A stretch of DNA of 64,000 nucleotides. It comes from Lasiodiplodia sp. COLG20 (Eukaryota > Ascomycota > Dothideomycetes > Botryosphaeriales > Botryosphaeriaceae). The notes under the pieces were generated by a model. The model saw nothing but the letters and a program-made list of their open reading frames with translations. It made no database searches and was not told the DNA's origin. The first letter of the stretch is position 1. Each line of letters opens with the position of its first letter. The position numbers and the translations under genes were made by a program. Of the stretch, positions 1 to 11,121 are shown piece after piece. The DNA is taken from assembly GCA_009801085.1 (NCBI GenBank), contig VNWV01000004.1:930001-994000 (forward strand), read 5' to 3'.

Positions 1-616
1 GCGTCAGGGTATAAAATTTGGCTTGCAAAGGGTGGGGCGTCAAGAGGGCGGATGTCTGAAGATTCAATTTGGTTGATTCCTTGGAGAACACCCAAGGCAT
101 TCTGCCGGAGATATCAGTGATCTATTCAGGACGAGAGCGGGGGTGCACTATTTCTAGCAATTGCAGCTTCCGAAGATGGCGTTGATGTGTGGCTGTTGAA
201 ATTCTTGTCAGCACGAATCGCTGAGCGTCGGAGGTGTAAGCGGGTCGATCGGAGCTGAATACAACAGACCTCAGCTCCGCCGATAGAGTGTGCGGCCCGC
301 ATTGCACAAGCTTCGAAAAAAGTCACCCTCAGCAGTCCTAGAAGATAATAGAGTTCGAGCGCGAATGTTACGACAATGGCCTATTGATTGAAATGTGGAG
401 TGGGTTGTGGTGGTGAGGCGCGGGCGGCGCGCGTCGGAGTCGCATTGGCGCAAGCCGATGTTGGCCGTCGGATTCCCAACCCGCCGGGCGGCCCCAACAC
501 GACTGTGCGGAAGATTTGTCTATCTCGGCCGGCCAAACCGCCTCTCTTCCATCTCGCCCACCCCATCCACCGCCCCCTTCCCTTCTTCCTCCGCTCCTTT
601 CTCCGCAGTCGAAGCC
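1..616. other. Upstream region of PDA1, no gene seen
   Basis: No supported coding region. The last 100 bases before the PDA1 start are rich in C and T, as is common in promoters and leaders of filamentous fungi. An open frame on the plus strand runs from 395 into the PDA1 first exon, but the mitochondrial presequence begins at the ATG at 617, so the upstream part is read as leader. Confidence 0.6.
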
Positions 617-2171
617 ATGTTCTCGCGAGCTCTGAGGACAAAGGCCGCCGCCGCCCCGCTGCGCCGCTTCTACGCAGCTCCGCTCGCCGCGCGCCGCACC
701 GTCACCACCGACGCAGCTTCGTCGCACGCTGACCGCGAGGCCGTCCCCTCTGTTGGTGCAATTGCCTCGAATGCTGCCAATTGGTGCTGACGCAAATAAC
801 AGGAGGATGACAAGCCCTTCGAAGTCCGCCTCTCCGACGAGGCCTTCGAGACCTACGAGCTCGACCCGCCCTCCTACACCCTGCAGACGACCAAGAAGGA
901 GCTGAAGCAGATGTACTACGATATGGTCGCTGTCCGGTACGCTCCCCTCGCAATTGCCTACGCGCAAGGCTCTACCGAAAATGTTGGGCTGCGTGAATGA
1001 GGACCCCCACCGCTGACTTTCCGTCTTTTCCGCAGCCGCATGGAGATGGCCGCCGACCGTCTGTACAAGGAGAAGAAGATCCGTGGTTTCTGCCATCTTT
1101 CCACCGGTCAGGAGGCCGTCGCCGTCGGTATTGAGCACGCCATTGACCGCATGGACTCGATCATTACCGCCTACCGTTGCCACGGTTTCGCCATGATGCG
1201 CGGTGGCACCGTCAAGTCCATCATCGGCGAGCTGCTGGGCCGGAGAGAGGGTATCGCCTACGGAAAGGGTGGCTCCATGCACATGTTTGCCCCTAACTTC
1301 TATGGCGGTAACGGTATCGTCGGCGCCCAGGTTCCTGTCGGTGCTGGTATTGCCTTCGCCGACCACTACCTTGGCAACAAGGCCGTCACCCTCTCGCTGT
1401 ACGGTGACGGTGCTTCCAACCAGGGCCAGGTCTTCGAGGCATTCAACATGGCTAAGCTGTGGAACCTCCCCGTTATCTTCGCCTGCGAGAGTAAGATTCC
1501 GACAGCTCCACGTTAGCATTGGCCACTGTGTCTAACAGGAACTACAGACAACAAGTACGGCATGGGTACTGCCGCTTCCCGTTCTTCCGCCTTGACCGAC
1601 TACTACAAGCGTGGCCAGTACATCCCCGGTCTCAAGATCAACGGTATGGACGTCCTCGCCGTCAAGGCCGCCACTGCCTTCGGTAAGGAGTGGTGCGCTT
1701 CCGGCAAGGGTCCTCTTGTCTTCGAGTTCGTTACCTACAGATACGGTGGTCACTCCATGTCCGACCCTGGCACCACCTACCGCGTATGTTCTCCAGCCAG
1801 ACTAGCTATAGGCCAGCTGGGAATGATTGTTGAGCTAACTTCCTTGACAGACCCGTGAGGAGATCCAGCGCATGCGTAGCACCAACGACCCCATTGCCGG
1901 CATCAAGCAGAAGCTGCTCGACTGGGGCGTCACCAGCGAGGAGGAGCTCAAGGCCATCGACAAGGAGGCCCGCAGCAACGTCGACGCTGAGGTTGCCGAG
2001 GCCGAGAAGATGGCTCCTCCGGACGCGACCGCCCAGATCCTCTACGAGGACATCTACGTCCGCGGTTCTGAGCCTGCCTTCGTCCGTGGCCGTGTTCCCG
2101 AGGAGAACTTCTACTACGCCGAGAGCACCATCTCTTCGGAGCCCGCCAAGAGGGTTACCGGCGTCAACTAA
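617..2171 (+). CDS. PDA1: Pyruvate dehydrogenase E1 component, alpha subunit, mitochondrial
   Basis: Five exons (617-751, 803-936, 1036-1490, 1548-1783, 1851-2171) give 426 residues, close to yeast Pda1 (420). The protein is the thiamine-diphosphate-binding alpha chain of the E1 heterotetramer, which decarboxylates pyruvate in the mitochondrial matrix. Residues 1 to about 35 are rich in Arg and Ala with almost no acids, as in a matrix presequence. The core shows [11 protein letters not shown], the thiamine-diphosphate motif starting GDGASNQ near residue 213 and ending with the NN of ENNKYGMGT near 242, and [10 protein letters not shown], which is the phosphorylation loop in this family. Splice sites are GT-AG and every junction restores a conserved family block; for example the third intron splits the codon before NNKYGMGT. 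The start was chosen as the first ATG that opens the presequence. Confidence 0.97.
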
Positions 2172-4616
2172 ATCGATTACCCTAGTGGAGAATTGAAAGA
2201 GCGGTCAAGTGGGGAAGCGGATTCGAGTAAGCCATTGAAGTTGTGATGGGGGAAAAGAACTGAGCGAAATGAATTCATATGAATTGGATTGATTCAGCGC
2301 GAGTTCAAATGGGGGGGCTATATGCATTAGACTTTGGGTTTTTCCACCATCAAACCTTTTTACCCCCTCTACCAGGAGTCTCCAGTACTAAATTCCCAAA
2401 TTTTTTATTTGCTGTTTGTACGCACTTCGTGTACTACATACACGTTACTCAACGAAGCTGATTGTTGCATTATTTCTTGAATGGATGCGTGCGAGAAGTT
2501 ATTTTATTTTGCTATTTTACCGTGCCTGGCGTTATAGCTAAGTGATCGTGTCTTGCTTCAGAAAATTCTCCGAAACGGGGCTTTGCTGCATGGCTGCCGT
2601 GACAAAGACACCTTTCTTCCTTCGGCAGATGCACTTAGTTTTGCACATGATTGCTACGGCCCTATGACCCAGGTACAGGCAAACAGGCATGTGAGCCGCA
2701 TTGCATCATCACTCAGGGAGGGTTAAAAGCAAGTCCTCTACGCTTCTTCTCAGCATTTTTAGTATCAAAGCTGTCGTTTTGGTTATTTCGAATAGGTAAC
2801 CGAATACTTCAAGAACTGCCTGCGTTGCTTCGCGCAAGGTGCTTCAAGGCTGTGTTTAGCCTCATTTATTGGTATTTGTTTGCGCTGTTTGGCTGGATGA
2901 TGTGGACAATGCATAGGTTCGGTTGTGAAGTGCTGATTTAGTGTTATGAAGAAATTATGGAGACCAACATCGACGGGTAGAGAGTTCATAATCATCCTAT
3001 TTAAATGATGCTGGGCTACTGTCTCCAAGTCTGGAATATGAAAGGGATTAAACAATGCCATAAAGTACGAAGAAATGGAAACAATTAGTTGCTCAGTGTT
3101 GAACTCCAGAGAGGAGAGTGTTTCTGTCTCTTAGTGTGTTGTTTGAAGTATTAACTTCACTCAATGGTTCTTAGGAGGCGCTAGCGGCGGAGGTGTGCTT
3201 TAAAGTGCAGCTTGCCCTTCACACAATTGCCTACCACGTGGAAACCTTTGACGGAAAATGCCTCGTGATATTACCCCAGATGGTGTTTCCGGACGTGTCA
3301 GAAACCACACGCACCGAAATGCCGTAGGGTTGTGCGCAACGCGTGCTTAGGAGCACCAGTTTACGTCACCTGCTAGTCGAAGCAGAAAGTTCTAAAAATC
3401 CGACCCCCGTTGATCCTCAGCACAGTAGTTCAACTATCTTTCACTGCCCCACCGGAAACAGATACTCGGGCTGCTTTGGGGTTTGTTTTGAGTTACAAAC
3501 GGCATTGATAAGGAAAGTTCTCTTGGGGATCACGCGGTGACGCTCATCGTCTTGGAAAGGATGCTGCTTCGTAGTCTGTAAATTAATTGCCAACGATCAA
3601 AATCAGTGGATGATGGTGATGATAGCCTTGATTAGGCAGGAAAGGTACGAGAAAGAGATAGAAGCTTTCACGTGCAGTGTCACCGCTTCGAAGGCCACGC
3701 CCTGTCTCAGATACTGCCTTACGCAACCGTGACTCCCAGATACGGAAGGTCGTGCCTTCCTAAGACGAGCGGCCGCCTGGCTGCGCATGTGACAACCATT
3801 TTCAGGGTCCAGGTCCGTGCAGGCTTGGGTACTTAAGACGGCCTCTTCTTCCTTTTCCTCCTCTTTCTCTCTCTCTTCAGCCTAAACTGAGGTTCTCTTT
3901 GCCTTTTCCGCTTAGAGGCCCGCCCTATGATGACAGCTAAGCCAAAATTGCAGACAACCGGCGCCCGGGATCGCCAAATCCCGTCAGCGTTTCTGGTTCG
4001 TCCATGTGAACAAAAGAGAGCACCTGAGGGCATTAGATAGTTTGAATTTGATCAATATTTTGCTTATGGATATCCACATGCAGAGTTTCAAGTGACGCGA
4101 CTGTACTTATAAGTGAAATTAGCACATGTACTCAGTCTTGACCCGGTGGGCTCAACAGCCATCTTCGTCGAAGTAGCCATGCCTACACTCAGCTCCATGC
4201 CTATGTGCTGAAGTCAAACCGCGGACAAGCAGGCAAACTTTCAGCAACTACCGATCAAACAACAGTCAGGTCTTTAAAAGCTTAGTAGATGATCTGAATG
4301 CAATCACCATTCCATGAAAGCCTTTCAGTCATAGACCATGATCAAATAGTGTTACTCTCACCGCGCCGCATGGTGAATGTCTTGTGTTATGCGCATAACA
4401 CAAGACATTCACTGAGCGCCATGCCGCGACTGCGCACAGCCCAGTATGTATATATATCCGTCTGCTTATTCCTTCCACTGTCCTTCTCCATCCCATCGCA
4501 AACTGAGTCACCCGTGAAGTATTCTTTGACAAGCATCCGCTTCGAATTTTGTCTACTGAAGCAAAAGCCCGGCACCGAGCACTGCGATTACTTCAACACC
4601 TCGACAGAATTCCGAA
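2172..4616. other. 2.4-kb gene-poor intergenic region
   Basis: More AT-rich than the flanking genes. Only short open frames occur, without recognisable motifs (2651-2941 on plus and 2783-3061 on minus are the longest). A pyrimidine-rich tract lies at about 3843-3880. A perfect palindrome at 4374-4411 is listed separately. No transposase, terminal repeat or RNA gene was recognised. Confidence 0.55.
4374..4411. repeat. Perfect 38-bp palindrome
   Basis: Two 19-nt arms with no spacer: the left arm is TGAATGTCTTGTGTTATGC and the right arm is its exact reverse complement. An imperfect outer arm follows: GCCGCATGG on the left pairs with CCATGCCGC on the right (eight of nine positions), once a 7-nt insertion next to the right inner arm is skipped. 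It lies about 200 bases upstream of the F-box-like gene start. It could form a cruciform in DNA or a long hairpin in RNA. Function unknown. Confidence 0.9.
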
Positions 4617-5863
4617 ATGGTTTCAAAAACTGGTAACACAGTCATTGACAAGGCAAACGTTGGCCATCTTAAGGGCTCAGGACTGGGTGCCGCTTCTAAG
4701 GATCACGGTAAGCTTTCTCTTGCGGTCATCTCTCCAAGCATCATGAGACATCAAAGATGCAATGCCGACACTTATCTAGTAACTCTACTAATCAAACCTC
4801 CTTCATAGACAGCCACAACTACACCCAGAACCGCAGCGCCCCAACTTCCATCAAGTCGAAGAACAGGGCCACCGTTGCCACCACAACCAGCCGCTTACTC
4901 TCCCTCCCTCCAGAGCTCCGACAGAACATCTTCATGGTCCTCTGCACCAGCCTCTGCCCCCTTCGCCTTTGCCACACCCGCGCCTTGTCTGCGCTGCCTG
5001 AAACGCCCACCCACCACCGCGCAGCTTACGCTTCTGCCCACCTCAGCACTGCTGAGAAACGCGAATACGCCCAGATCCGCGGCCTGGGCATCGTCTGCCG
5101 CACCTTCCAGCAGGACCTTCTGCGTGTCGAGTCGATCTGGTTCACGAGGCGCTTCGCACTGAACCTGGGCGACTTCTCGGCCTGGGTGGACGAGGCTGCT
5201 GCCTCACTGTCTCCCCAGCAAAAGGGTGAGGAAGCGGAGAAGAAGAAGAAGGGTGAGGAGGCGGACGATGATCATGAGAAGGAAGAAGAGAAGAAGAAAG
5301 GGGAGGAGCACTCCGAGGAAACGACTGGCAAAGGCGACAAAAACAAGAACAACACCAACTCCGACGTCGCGCCCCCAGCGCACCCCCGCAACATCCACAT
5401 CACACTGCTCCTCTTCGATGAGCCTTTCGTCCGCGACCCGCCGCCCGCCTACCGCTGGCTCGTCACCCAAATCCTCCCTATTCTCTTCGACGAAGACGAC
5501 ACGGCCACCCGACCCAGCTGGAACGGTACTGCTCCCAGGGCCGGCGCCACTGCCTACACTCGCGCCTGGGTCGCCGTACTGCGCAAATTCTCACCTGCGC
5601 TAGCCCAACGGCTCGGCATCCGCGGCGTCGACGTCGTCAACATGCTGCGTATGGCGAGAGAGGATCAGGTGGACCACATCCCTGGCACCACCGACCCTGT
5701 TGTCGGCAACCCTCCGATAATTCGTGTGGCTGAGGGCAGGCCGGCTCCGGAGCGGATGGTCGCATACTTGAAGGCGATGCTGGTGGGGCGGCTGGGGCTG
5801 CCGTCTGACAGAGTGTGGATGAAGAGGGAGGACTACCGTGGCCAGAAGGGAGGGTGGATTTGA
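4617..5863 (+). CDS. F-box-like domain protein, unknown function (paralog A)
   Basis: Two exons (4617-4707, 4809-5863) encode 381 residues; the intron has a GTAAGC donor and a CATAG acceptor. Near residue 59 lies LLSLPPELRQNIF, which resembles the first helix of an F-box (LPxEL/I). Nothing downstream resembles WD or leucine-rich repeats. Residues about 169-216 are a Lys/Glu-rich low-complexity insertion. After it come two blocks, NIHITLLLFDEPF and TRAWVAVLRKF, which recur in the second F-box-like gene of this window (35039-36232). The proteins therefore look like members of one fungal family. F-box proteins usually recruit substrates to SCF ubiquitin ligases, but that role is inferred only from the short N-terminal motif. 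The ATG at 4617 was preferred to the one at 4757 because the splice joins cleanly and gives a plausible N-terminus. Confidence 0.82.
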
Positions 5864-6119
5864 AAGAGACTGTCGCGATCTATCTGGCGTTGTGTGAGGC
5901 TCGGGGGTTGAAATGGTGTCTTGAAATCAGAAGAATTGGGGCAGTGTACACGGCTTCTAGAGCCACATTCCATGTCGATATGATGTGCAAAGAGTGTTTC
6001 AGTAAGTAGATACTTAGAAGTAGATGGTACTGGGTTTGCAAGATACAGCTGTTTGCAAACTTTCTTTCCAATTCTTTGCCCTTTGTTGGTTTCCTGGCAA
6101 AACTTTAGTACGTAGCCAC

Positions 6120-7951
6120 TCAGTCAATATCCTCCACGTTGATTGTTTCAACCTTCGCCGCATCCAACCACGCATAGTCGCCATCACTCGTTTCCTTCTT
6201 AATGCGGTACAACTCGTCCAAAAACGCCGGCACGAACGTGCCAGGGCCCTTCACATCCTCCCTCGCCGCGGCGCGCTCGGCCGCTATCTCGTACATCAGC
6301 ACGGCAGCCAGCACAGCGACAAGCTTCTCTCCCTTGGCGGCGGCGAGGAAAGCGGCGATGGTGGTGCCGAGCGTGCAGCCGGAGCCGGTGATTGCGCCGA
6401 GGTACTCGTGGCCGTTGCGGATGGCGAAGGTGGTGCCGCCGTCCGACAACACGTCTATGGCACCTGTCATGACGACGATGTTCTTCTCGCGGCGCGCCAG
6501 CTCATCGACCAGCTTGGCCTTGTCCTCGACGCTGCTCGTGCTCGGCGCGCTGTCCACGCCGCGCTGCTGCGGCAGCGAATCTTTCCCGGTCGGTTTGTTG
6601 GCGGCGAAGACGGTGTTGATTTCGTTCTCATTGCCCTTGATGACGTCGAAATAGCCGCCGGCGAGGAGCGACTTGACGGCATTGCGGCGTTGCTCGGTGG
6701 CGCCCGCGCCGACGGGGTCGAAGACGACGGGCCCTCCTACGTCATTGTAGGCGCGCAGTGCATGGTTGTAGTTTTGCAGGCCCTCAGGTGTGACCGTGCC
6801 CATGTTAATAACGAGAGCACCGCCCAGGCTTGCGAGGTCTTTTGCTTCAAGGCCGTTGTTGGACATGATAGGAGAGGCACCGCTGTTTTGTCTCTGTCAG
6901 CTCTCACTCCTAACTAGAACAAACGGCTGGAAGGCTGGATTGGAGCACTAACATGCACAACGCAACATTGGCAGCGAAGTTCTGCACCACGAGGTTCGTC
7001 ATGTTGTGGCACAGAGGGTTCATCTTCACAAGCGCTTCCACGACCGGCGGCACGCGCTCCCGAATCTCGTCATGAGTGCCGTGGTACAGCGGACGCTGCT
7101 GAGTATCGAAAGGCGGCGGTGTCCTCACCAGCTCGCGGAGATTCTCGGCCGTGTCCTTGGGGTCTTCAGCACCGATAATGGCGCTAACAACGGCGATGCC
7201 GTCGACAGCCTTGAACTTTGCGACGGACTGGTAGAGGACACGCTGGCAATTGGTAGCATTGATGCCGCCGATGCAGACGGTCTTGATGTCGGCGATGTCC
7301 TCCTGCTCGCAAAGGGCAAGGAGAATGTTGCGCAGGCCAGCAGTGCCGATGATTGATTTGGTGTTTTCCTTCCTGTTTGCTTATCAGCCGCAGGCAATCG
7401 CATAGCTTGGAAGGCTAGTCACGTTGGAGTAGCGAAGATGGTTCCCAGACCCAGGTAGTCAGCACCTCCCTTCGCGGCTCTGATGGCCTCCTCGACTGAG
7501 GATGCTGTCACTCCGATGATTGCACCTTCACCGAGCAGCTGGCGAGCGGTGGCGAGGTCTGACAGCTCGAGGCATCAGCAAAAGTGTCGGCCGAAGAGAA
7601 GGAAAGACTGACCCATATCATCTTGGCCGATGTGGACGCCTTCGACGCCGGCAGCAAGGGCGACATCAACACGATCGTTGATCAGAAGGGGGACGTTGTA
7701 TTCTTTGGTGACCTGGTGCAGCTGCTTCGCAGTCTCGACCAGACTGGCCGTATCGCTGGTTTTGTCCCGCAGCTGAACGATGGTCACACCTGCACACGAG
7801 TCTCAGCAGGCGTGCGCCTCGCTCAAAGCATGGTGATAGACGTACCGCCCTCGACGGCAGCCCTGACGACGGACACGAGGTCGCGGCCGCGCAGGATGGC
7901 CGGGGTGTTATCGGTGACGAGGTAAAGCGAGTAATCGACCTGGTCCTTCAT
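6120..7951 (-). CDS. THI6: Bifunctional thiamine-phosphate synthase / hydroxyethylthiazole kinase
   Basis: Five exons (7951-7846, 7789-7613, 7558-7423, 7372-6953, 6882-6120) give 533 residues; yeast Thi6 has 540. The N-terminal half is a TIM-barrel thiamine-phosphate synthase: YSLYLVTD at the start, VQLRDKT, PLLINDR, GVHIGQDDM and YLGLGTIFAT. The C-terminal half is a ThiM-type kinase: HNMTNLVVQNFAAN, GASPIMS, GPVVFDPVGAGAT, and GSGCTLGTT with the catalytic Cys. Together the halves phosphorylate hydroxyethylthiazole and join it to the HMP pyrimidine diphosphate, giving thiamine phosphate. The start at 7951 opens just before the barrel; an open frame extends upstream to 8089, but that extension looks like leader. 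All introns are 50-70 nt and restore family motifs at their junctions. No TPP riboswitch was recognised upstream. Confidence 0.95.
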
Positions 7952-8690
7952 CTCTACCACGGCAGTCCTTGCTCTTTCTGGGGATTCTGAGACTCGTGCT
8001 CGGCTTGGAACGGAAAGGGGACGCCCGTTGTTCGCCCGCCTTTTCCTCGGCGGGGCGCATTGAGACGATTGACTCAGGCCATGGCACAATGGCGTTGGCT
8101 AGTTGTCGTGGCCGGTGACAGACCTATCCGAGGGGTCGCAGGCGGCCACATCAAAATAATCCGGCGGAAAAACGATCGTGCCCAGCAGTTCTGCTACTAA
8201 AGTCGGTTGCCATGATAGAGCTAGCGGAAAGCAGAGACGTTTGGGCTCGGTCGGCCCCGGATAGATGCTGGGCTGACACGGCGAACGATACAAAACATCC
8301 CCAAACGGAAGCGACAACCTGCCACACGCCCAAAACAACTACCGACCCGGCCCAGCCTCGGCATCCCTGACCACGGCACTTCACTCTGCAGGTCGACCCA
8401 ACGGGAAGAGGCTCGACACCTTGTGCGACGGACAAGCTGGTCAAGCTGGCGAAGCAACACTCCCAGAGATGCCATGGCCATCGACAAGAGTGCTGAAGAC
8501 TGCATCCTTCCTGCAACCCTGCAAGACTCACGCGACAGCATACTCGATTCCTCAAGCTGGGACATGTAACCCACTAGTCGTCAGGCATACACGCAAGCGT
8601 TCGCCACCGGGATTGGCGACTCGGAACGCAATGCTCATGGATTCCCGGAATACGACTCCCTCCGCACGAGTAAGCTCCTCTACTTTCGCC

Positions 8691-8698
8691 CACGTGGG
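8691..8698 (+). promoter_or_regulatory. CACGTGGG, candidate Pho4/NUC-1 site
   Basis: Matches the extended high-affinity site known for yeast Pho4, the bHLH activator of phosphate-starvation genes (NUC-1 in Neurospora). It lies 513 bases upstream of the symporter ATG. The assignment rests on the match and on the downstream gene. Confidence 0.55.
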
Positions 8699-8731
8699 GA
8701 AGATGCCTTGATGCCTTACTGCAGTGCGGCA

Positions 8732-8739
8732 CCCACGTG
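8732..8739 (-). promoter_or_regulatory. CACGTGGG on the minus strand, candidate Pho4/NUC-1 site
   Basis: A second copy of the same octamer in the opposite orientation, about 40 bases from the first. It lies within 0.5 kb of the phosphate symporter start. Confidence 0.55.
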
Positions 8740-8783
8740 TAGACAACGAGGACGCTTATTGGGAGGCTCAAGCGTGCAGCCAA

Positions 8784-8876
8784 CCTCCGCCAAGCGCTCC
8801 CTCCGCCGCAAGCCTCAGCCGCCAAGCGCCTTGTCCGCCAAGACTAGCCTCCGCCGAGAGCCACTTCCGCCAACGG
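8784..8876. repeat. Imperfect short tandem repeat based on CCGCCAAG
   Basis: Six degenerate copies with a spacing of about 13-17 bases, with cores CCTCCGCCAAG, CCTCCGCCGCAAG, CAGCCGCCAAG, TGTCCGCCAAG, CCTCCGCCGAG and CTTCCGCCAAC. It lies between the CACGTG sites and the symporter start. It is not protein-coding as far as can be seen. Confidence 0.6.
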
Positions 8877-9091
8877 CACTCCAAGTTGTACTCCAGTGAA
8901 CGGATCTCGAGCCCGGTTTAGGTTCTCCAAGAAAGCCACAAGCGCACCCTCCAAGACGGGAATCTCCTCGCCTGCTCTGCTCGGTGCGACTTGCTTTTTT
9001 TCTCACTAGTGGCACGCCTACGCGCGAAATATCAGACTTGAAGCTCGTCGAATCGAGTCTGCAAGATGGAAACGTGCTACAAACCTGTATG

Positions 9092-9097
9092 CACGTG
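9092..9097. promoter_or_regulatory. CACGTG, third candidate bHLH site
   Basis: A core hexamer without the GGG extension (followed by GC), 112 bases before the symporter ATG. It could also bind other bHLH factors such as Cbf1 orthologs. Confidence 0.35.
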
Positions 9098-9203
9098 GCG
9101 GCCGAAGCATTATCGTACATAAGACCTGTATCCTGCAGTCTTTCCCCGGTTCCTCAGCAGCCCGCTCCCTACCCCCTCCGAACCCACCTAGGTCTTAGTC
9201 AAG

Positions 9204-11121
9204 ATGGTGCTCGAGCAATACACCTACGTCTTCGTCATCGGCACTTTGTTTGCCATGCTCGATGCCTACAACAACGGTGCCAGTAAGTATCTCGTCCCCA
9301 TCTCCTCCCACTCCGCAGTCTGATTGAAGTGATAGACGATGTTGCCAATGCCTGGGCCACCAGTGTCTCGTCGAGATCCATCTCGTACAGACAAGCAATG
9401 ATATTTGGTACCGTCTTCGAGATGCTAGGCGCCATCACGGTCGGCGCCCGCACTGCCGACACCATCAAGAACGGCATCATCCCCAACGACGCCTTCAGGG
9501 GTGACGCCGGCGTGCAGATGCTCGCCTTCACCTGCGCCCTCGCCGCCGCATCCTCGTGGGTCATGTGGTGCACAAAGCATTCGGCTCACGTCTCATCGAC
9601 CTACTCGCTCATTTCCGCCGTCGCTGGTGTTGGTGTCGCCACCGTCGGCGCTTCTGGAGTGCAATGGGGATGGAACGGTGGCAAGGGTCTTGGTGCCATA
9701 TTCGCTGGTCTGGGCATGGCACCCGCTATTGCCGCCGGCTTCGGCGCGAGCATCTTCATGCTAATCAAGGTCGTCGTCCACATGCGCAAGAACCCCGTGC
9801 GGTGGGCCGTTTACTCGTCGCCCTTCTGGTTCCTCGTCGCCGGCACCGTCTGCACGCTGTCCATCGTCTACAAGGGTTCGCCCAACCTCAAGCTGAACAA
9901 GAAGCCTGGCTGGTACGTGGCCGCCGTAACCATGGGCACAGGCTGCGGCGTCGGCCTGCTGGCTGCCATCTTCTTCGTTCCCTTCCTACACGCCAAGATC
10001 ATCAAGAAGGACTACACTGTTAAGTGGTACATGTTCGTCCTGGGTCCTCTGCTGTTCAAGCGCCCTGCCCCCGCCGACGCCGACCAGGCCAAGGTCCCCA
10101 ACTACGCTGTCGTCCAGCACGACGAGGATGATGAGCCCTCGACCCACGCCTCAAGCTCCAAGGCAGGCTCTGACAGTGGCGATGAGGCCATCATGACTGC
10201 CCCGGCCGGCGAGATGAACGAGAAGCGGCTCGTCGCGACCGAGACTCGGCAGCCGACGTACAAGGAGTTGCAAGCGCAGGGAGATGAGCGACTGCACGCA
10301 AAGCTGCGCAAGAAGGGGGGCCCCATCGGTTGGGCAATGCGCACGCTGCACGAGAACCCCATGGGCCCTGGTCAGATTTACGAGTTGCACAACATCAAGA
10401 TCCTGGCGAAGCGCATTCCTGCCATGATTGTGTGCGGTGCCCTCTACGGTCTGCACTATGACATTCACGCGTCGCAGACGGGTGTCGAGGGCACGCCCGA
10501 GGGCAACCGCATGCAGCGCGTCTACGCCCACGCCGAAAAGTACCCCAACGAGGTTGAGCACACGTACTCGTTCGTGCAGGTTCTCACCGCATGTACCGCC
10601 TCGTTCGCCCACGGCGCCAACGATATCGGTAACTCTGTTGGCCCCTGGGCCGTCATCTACTCGGCCTGGAAGACTGGCGATGCCGCTGCGGCGAAGGCCC
10701 CTGTGCCGGTCTGGCAGCTTGCAGTTCTCTCGGCCACCATCTCCCTCGGCCTCATCACCTACGGTTACAACATCATGAAGGTCATGGGCAACAAGATTAC
10801 TTACCACTCCCCCAGCAGAGGTATGTTTCGTCCACTCATTCTGTTATCTGTCAGTCAAACTAACAATCGTCATCAGGTTGCTCCATGGAAATGGGCGCCG
10901 CCATCACCGTCCTCGTCTTCTCGCAGTACTCGCTGCCCGTGTCGACTTCCATGTGCATCACCGGCGCCACGGTCGGCGTTGGTCTCTGCAACGGCACCCT
11001 CAAGGCTGTCAACTTCCAGCGTGTAGGCCTGCTCGTCTTCTCCTGGATCATGACTATCCCCGTCGCCGGCACCATCGGCGGTGTGCTCATGGGTCTGTTC
11101 CTCAACGCGCCGCATTTTTAA
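9204..11121 (+). CDS. PHO89: Sodium/phosphate symporter, high affinity (PiT family)
   Basis: Three exons (9204-9282, 9336-10820, 10877-11121) give 602 residues. This is a plasma-membrane PiT transporter, called pho-4 in Neurospora and PHO89 in yeast, which brings phosphate in with Na+. Both signature repeats of the family are visible: GANDVANAWATSVSSRS near residue 26 and HGANDIGNSVGPWA in the C-terminal half, each in a block of hydrophobic helices. A long hydrophilic loop of about 150 residues lies between the blocks and carries acidic and Ser-rich stretches, typical of the cytosolic regulatory loop. The first intron falls inside the GAND signature and the second before CSMEMGAAITV. The upstream CACGTG sites suggest phosphate-starvation control. 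Confidence 0.95.

Larger units (their letters stand above)
7952..9203. promoter_or_regulatory. Divergent promoter region between THI6 and the phosphate symporter
   Basis: This 1.25-kb region separates two divergently transcribed genes and has no convincing open frame. It holds three CACGTG hexamers on the symporter side and a short imperfect minisatellite, each listed separately. The half next to THI6 shows nothing specific. Confidence 0.6.

Noticed and set aside
368..1519. 383-codon open frame antisense to PDA1
   Set aside because: A mirror frame caused by GC-rich third positions in a highly expressed gene; composition is Gly/Val-rich and no motif is present. The true gene on plus is certain.
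2651..3061. Two overlapping small frames in the intergenic region
   Set aside because: They overlap on opposite strands and have no recognisable feature; hydrophobic runs come from T-rich DNA.
4757..5863. Start of F-box-like paralog A at the ATG at 4757
   Set aside because: This ATG lies within a well-formed intron; the spliced form from 4617 keeps the frame.
6024..6917. 297-codon plus-strand frame opposite THI6
   Set aside because: A shadow; the kinase motifs are on minus.
7952..8200. Possible TPP riboswitch before THI6
   Set aside because: The conserved CUGAGA and CUGAU-type blocks and the GCG helix of the aptamer could not be found in order.
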